Shown: one piece after another, positions 63,488 to 64,000 of the stretch | Layout: the number at the start of each line of letters is the position of its first letter | How positions within the stretch are numbered: the first letter of the stretch is position 1 | Assembly: GCF_025961315.1 (NCBI RefSeq) | Contig: NZ_JAOQNK010000001.1 | Span: forward strand, 1,240,001 to 1,304,000 | Reading direction: 5' to 3' | Source of the DNA: Sphingobacterium kitahiroshimense | Lineage (GTDB): Bacteria; Bacteroidota; Bacteroidia; Sphingobacteriales; Sphingobacteriaceae | Length of the DNA stretch: 64,000 bases | Notes under the pieces: model-generated | The model's input: the letters and a program-made list of their open reading frames with translations, nothing else | What the model was told of the DNA's origin: nothing | Databases searched by the model: none | Translations under genes and position numbers: made by a program

Positions 63488-64000
63488 CTATGACATCAGT
63501 TTTTTAAAGGCATCTACAAAATTTAATAGCGCAATATTTGTTTTAGAATCCGCTAAATGCCCTTTTTCATTTATTTTCCCTTTTATTCCAGAAATTAAAA
63601 GTGTAGTCTCTGTGGTGAAATTTGCCATTAAAGTTTCCATAATTAGCTGCAATTCTACATGTCCTTTTTCTCCATGAGCTGATGCTGTTATTATCCCCAA
63701 CGGTTTGCCAGAAAATACAGTTGTTGACACACACCATTCGATCACATTTTTGAGTCCGCTGGGAATACTGAAAACATACTCGGGTGTACAGATTAAAACC
63801 CCTTCAGCAATTTCAATTTCTTTTCTAAACTTTAAGATTTCTTCTGGTGTATTTTCGATAGAAAGTTTAGGATCAAAATGTGGAAGAGTTTTAAGATCAT
63901 TAAAAACTTTGATATTTAGAGTATCCTTTGTAAGGTCAACGATTAAAGCTATAAGCTTTTGATTTGAGGAATAGCTACTCGCACTACCATTTATTACAAA
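63488..64000 (-). CDS. NAD(P)H-dependent FMN reductase, 3' part (5' end outside window)
   Basis: The minus-strand frame is open to the right edge; 170 visible residues start with FVINGSASSYSSNQKLIAL, the FMN loop of NADPH-dependent FMN reductases (GSxxxxSxN). LICTPEYVFSIPSGLKNVIEWCVST is the typical second flavin motif. Flavodoxin-like fold; reduces FMN or quinones and azo compounds. An in-frame GTG at 63745 is internal. Confidence 0.85.
   Translation of the reverse strand, partial: FVINGSASSYSSNQKLIALIVDLTKDTLNIKVFNDLKTLPHFDPKLSIENTPEEILKFRKEIEIAEGVLICTPEYVFSIPSGLKNVIEWCVSTTVFSGKPLGIITASAHGEKGHVELQLIMETLMANFTTETTLLISGIKGKINEKGHLADSKTNIALLNFVDAFKKLMS

Overview
The window is about 55 kb of a Bacteroidota integrative and conjugative element (CTnDOT/Tn4555-like family) followed by about 9 kb of probable host chromosome. 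The phylum call rests on the RteC regulator, the tra operon in the Bacteroides order (traA to traQ with DUF4134/4133/3408/4141/3989/4138/3872-type proteins), MobA/MobB/TraG mobilisation genes, an IntDOT-like integrase whose first catalytic Arg is replaced by Ser, and promoters of the Bacteroidota form (TTG about 20 bp before TAnnTTTG). The flanking genes look like Sphingobacteriaceae or a related environmental lineage, but that is a guess.

Layout. 1-5.1 kb: C-terminal part of a giant helicase/methylase-type protein, then convergent rteC. 5.2-14.3 kb and 14.3-15.3 kb: first cargo block, with a redox operon (flavodoxin-fold quinone reductase, DUF4405 membrane protein, PaaE-like 2Fe-2S reductase, TIR-like small protein), an AraC-SDR pair bracketed by a ~100 bp direct repeat, a Crp-like regulator, HxlR regulators with divergent partners (DoxX-like, EthD), and a rifampicin-monooxygenase-like flavoprotein with a divergent AraC. 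15.4-20.5 kb: coupling protein, a RibD-domain reductase with its HxlR regulator, relaxase mobB and mobA. 20.5-21.2 kb: probable oriT with large inverted repeats and iteron-like repeats. 21.2-33.6 kb: tra operon A to Q; no traH or traP was recognised. 33.7-37.8 kb: second cargo block (VOC, NmrA-like, EVE, MarR; then Fur, HMA-like peptide, methyltransferase). 38.0-39.3 kb: two excisionase-like HTH genes, a strongly structured RNA leader and a lone receiver domain. 39.4-47.2 kb: third cargo block (cupin, tautomerase, secreted NUDIX-like, two AraC-SDR units, aldo/keto reductase, SnoaL-like, APH-like kinase), punctuated by a dispersed repeat. 47.6-53.4 kb: PRTRC cluster (E1-like ThiF, E2-like B, ubiquitin-like C, protein E), DUF932 and SSB. 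53.8-55.1 kb: integrase, marking the right end of the element.

55.5-64.0 kb carries unrelated small genes typical of a chromosome: DUF2310 zinc-ribbon protein, SRPBCC membrane protein, luciferase-fold DUF5519, an NTF2-like exported protein whose start codon seems lost, a secreted unknown, DUF4262, a YiiX-like hydrolase, a frameshifted lipase and a partial FMN reductase.

How it fits together: the tra/mob genes build a VirB-like mating channel and process DNA at oriT; the integrase, excisionase-like proteins and RteC control movement; the PRTRC/DUF932/SSB/helicase set is a DNA-maintenance module. The cargo consists mainly of small oxidoreductases, each beside its own HxlR, AraC, MarR or Fur-type regulator, suggesting an electrophile/xenobiotic/oxidant-response payload. 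The most notable signals are the nested-hairpin RNA at 38.7-38.9 kb, the repeat that brackets cargo units at 40.9, 46.1 and 47.3 kb, and the E1/E2/ubiquitin-like PRTRC trio.
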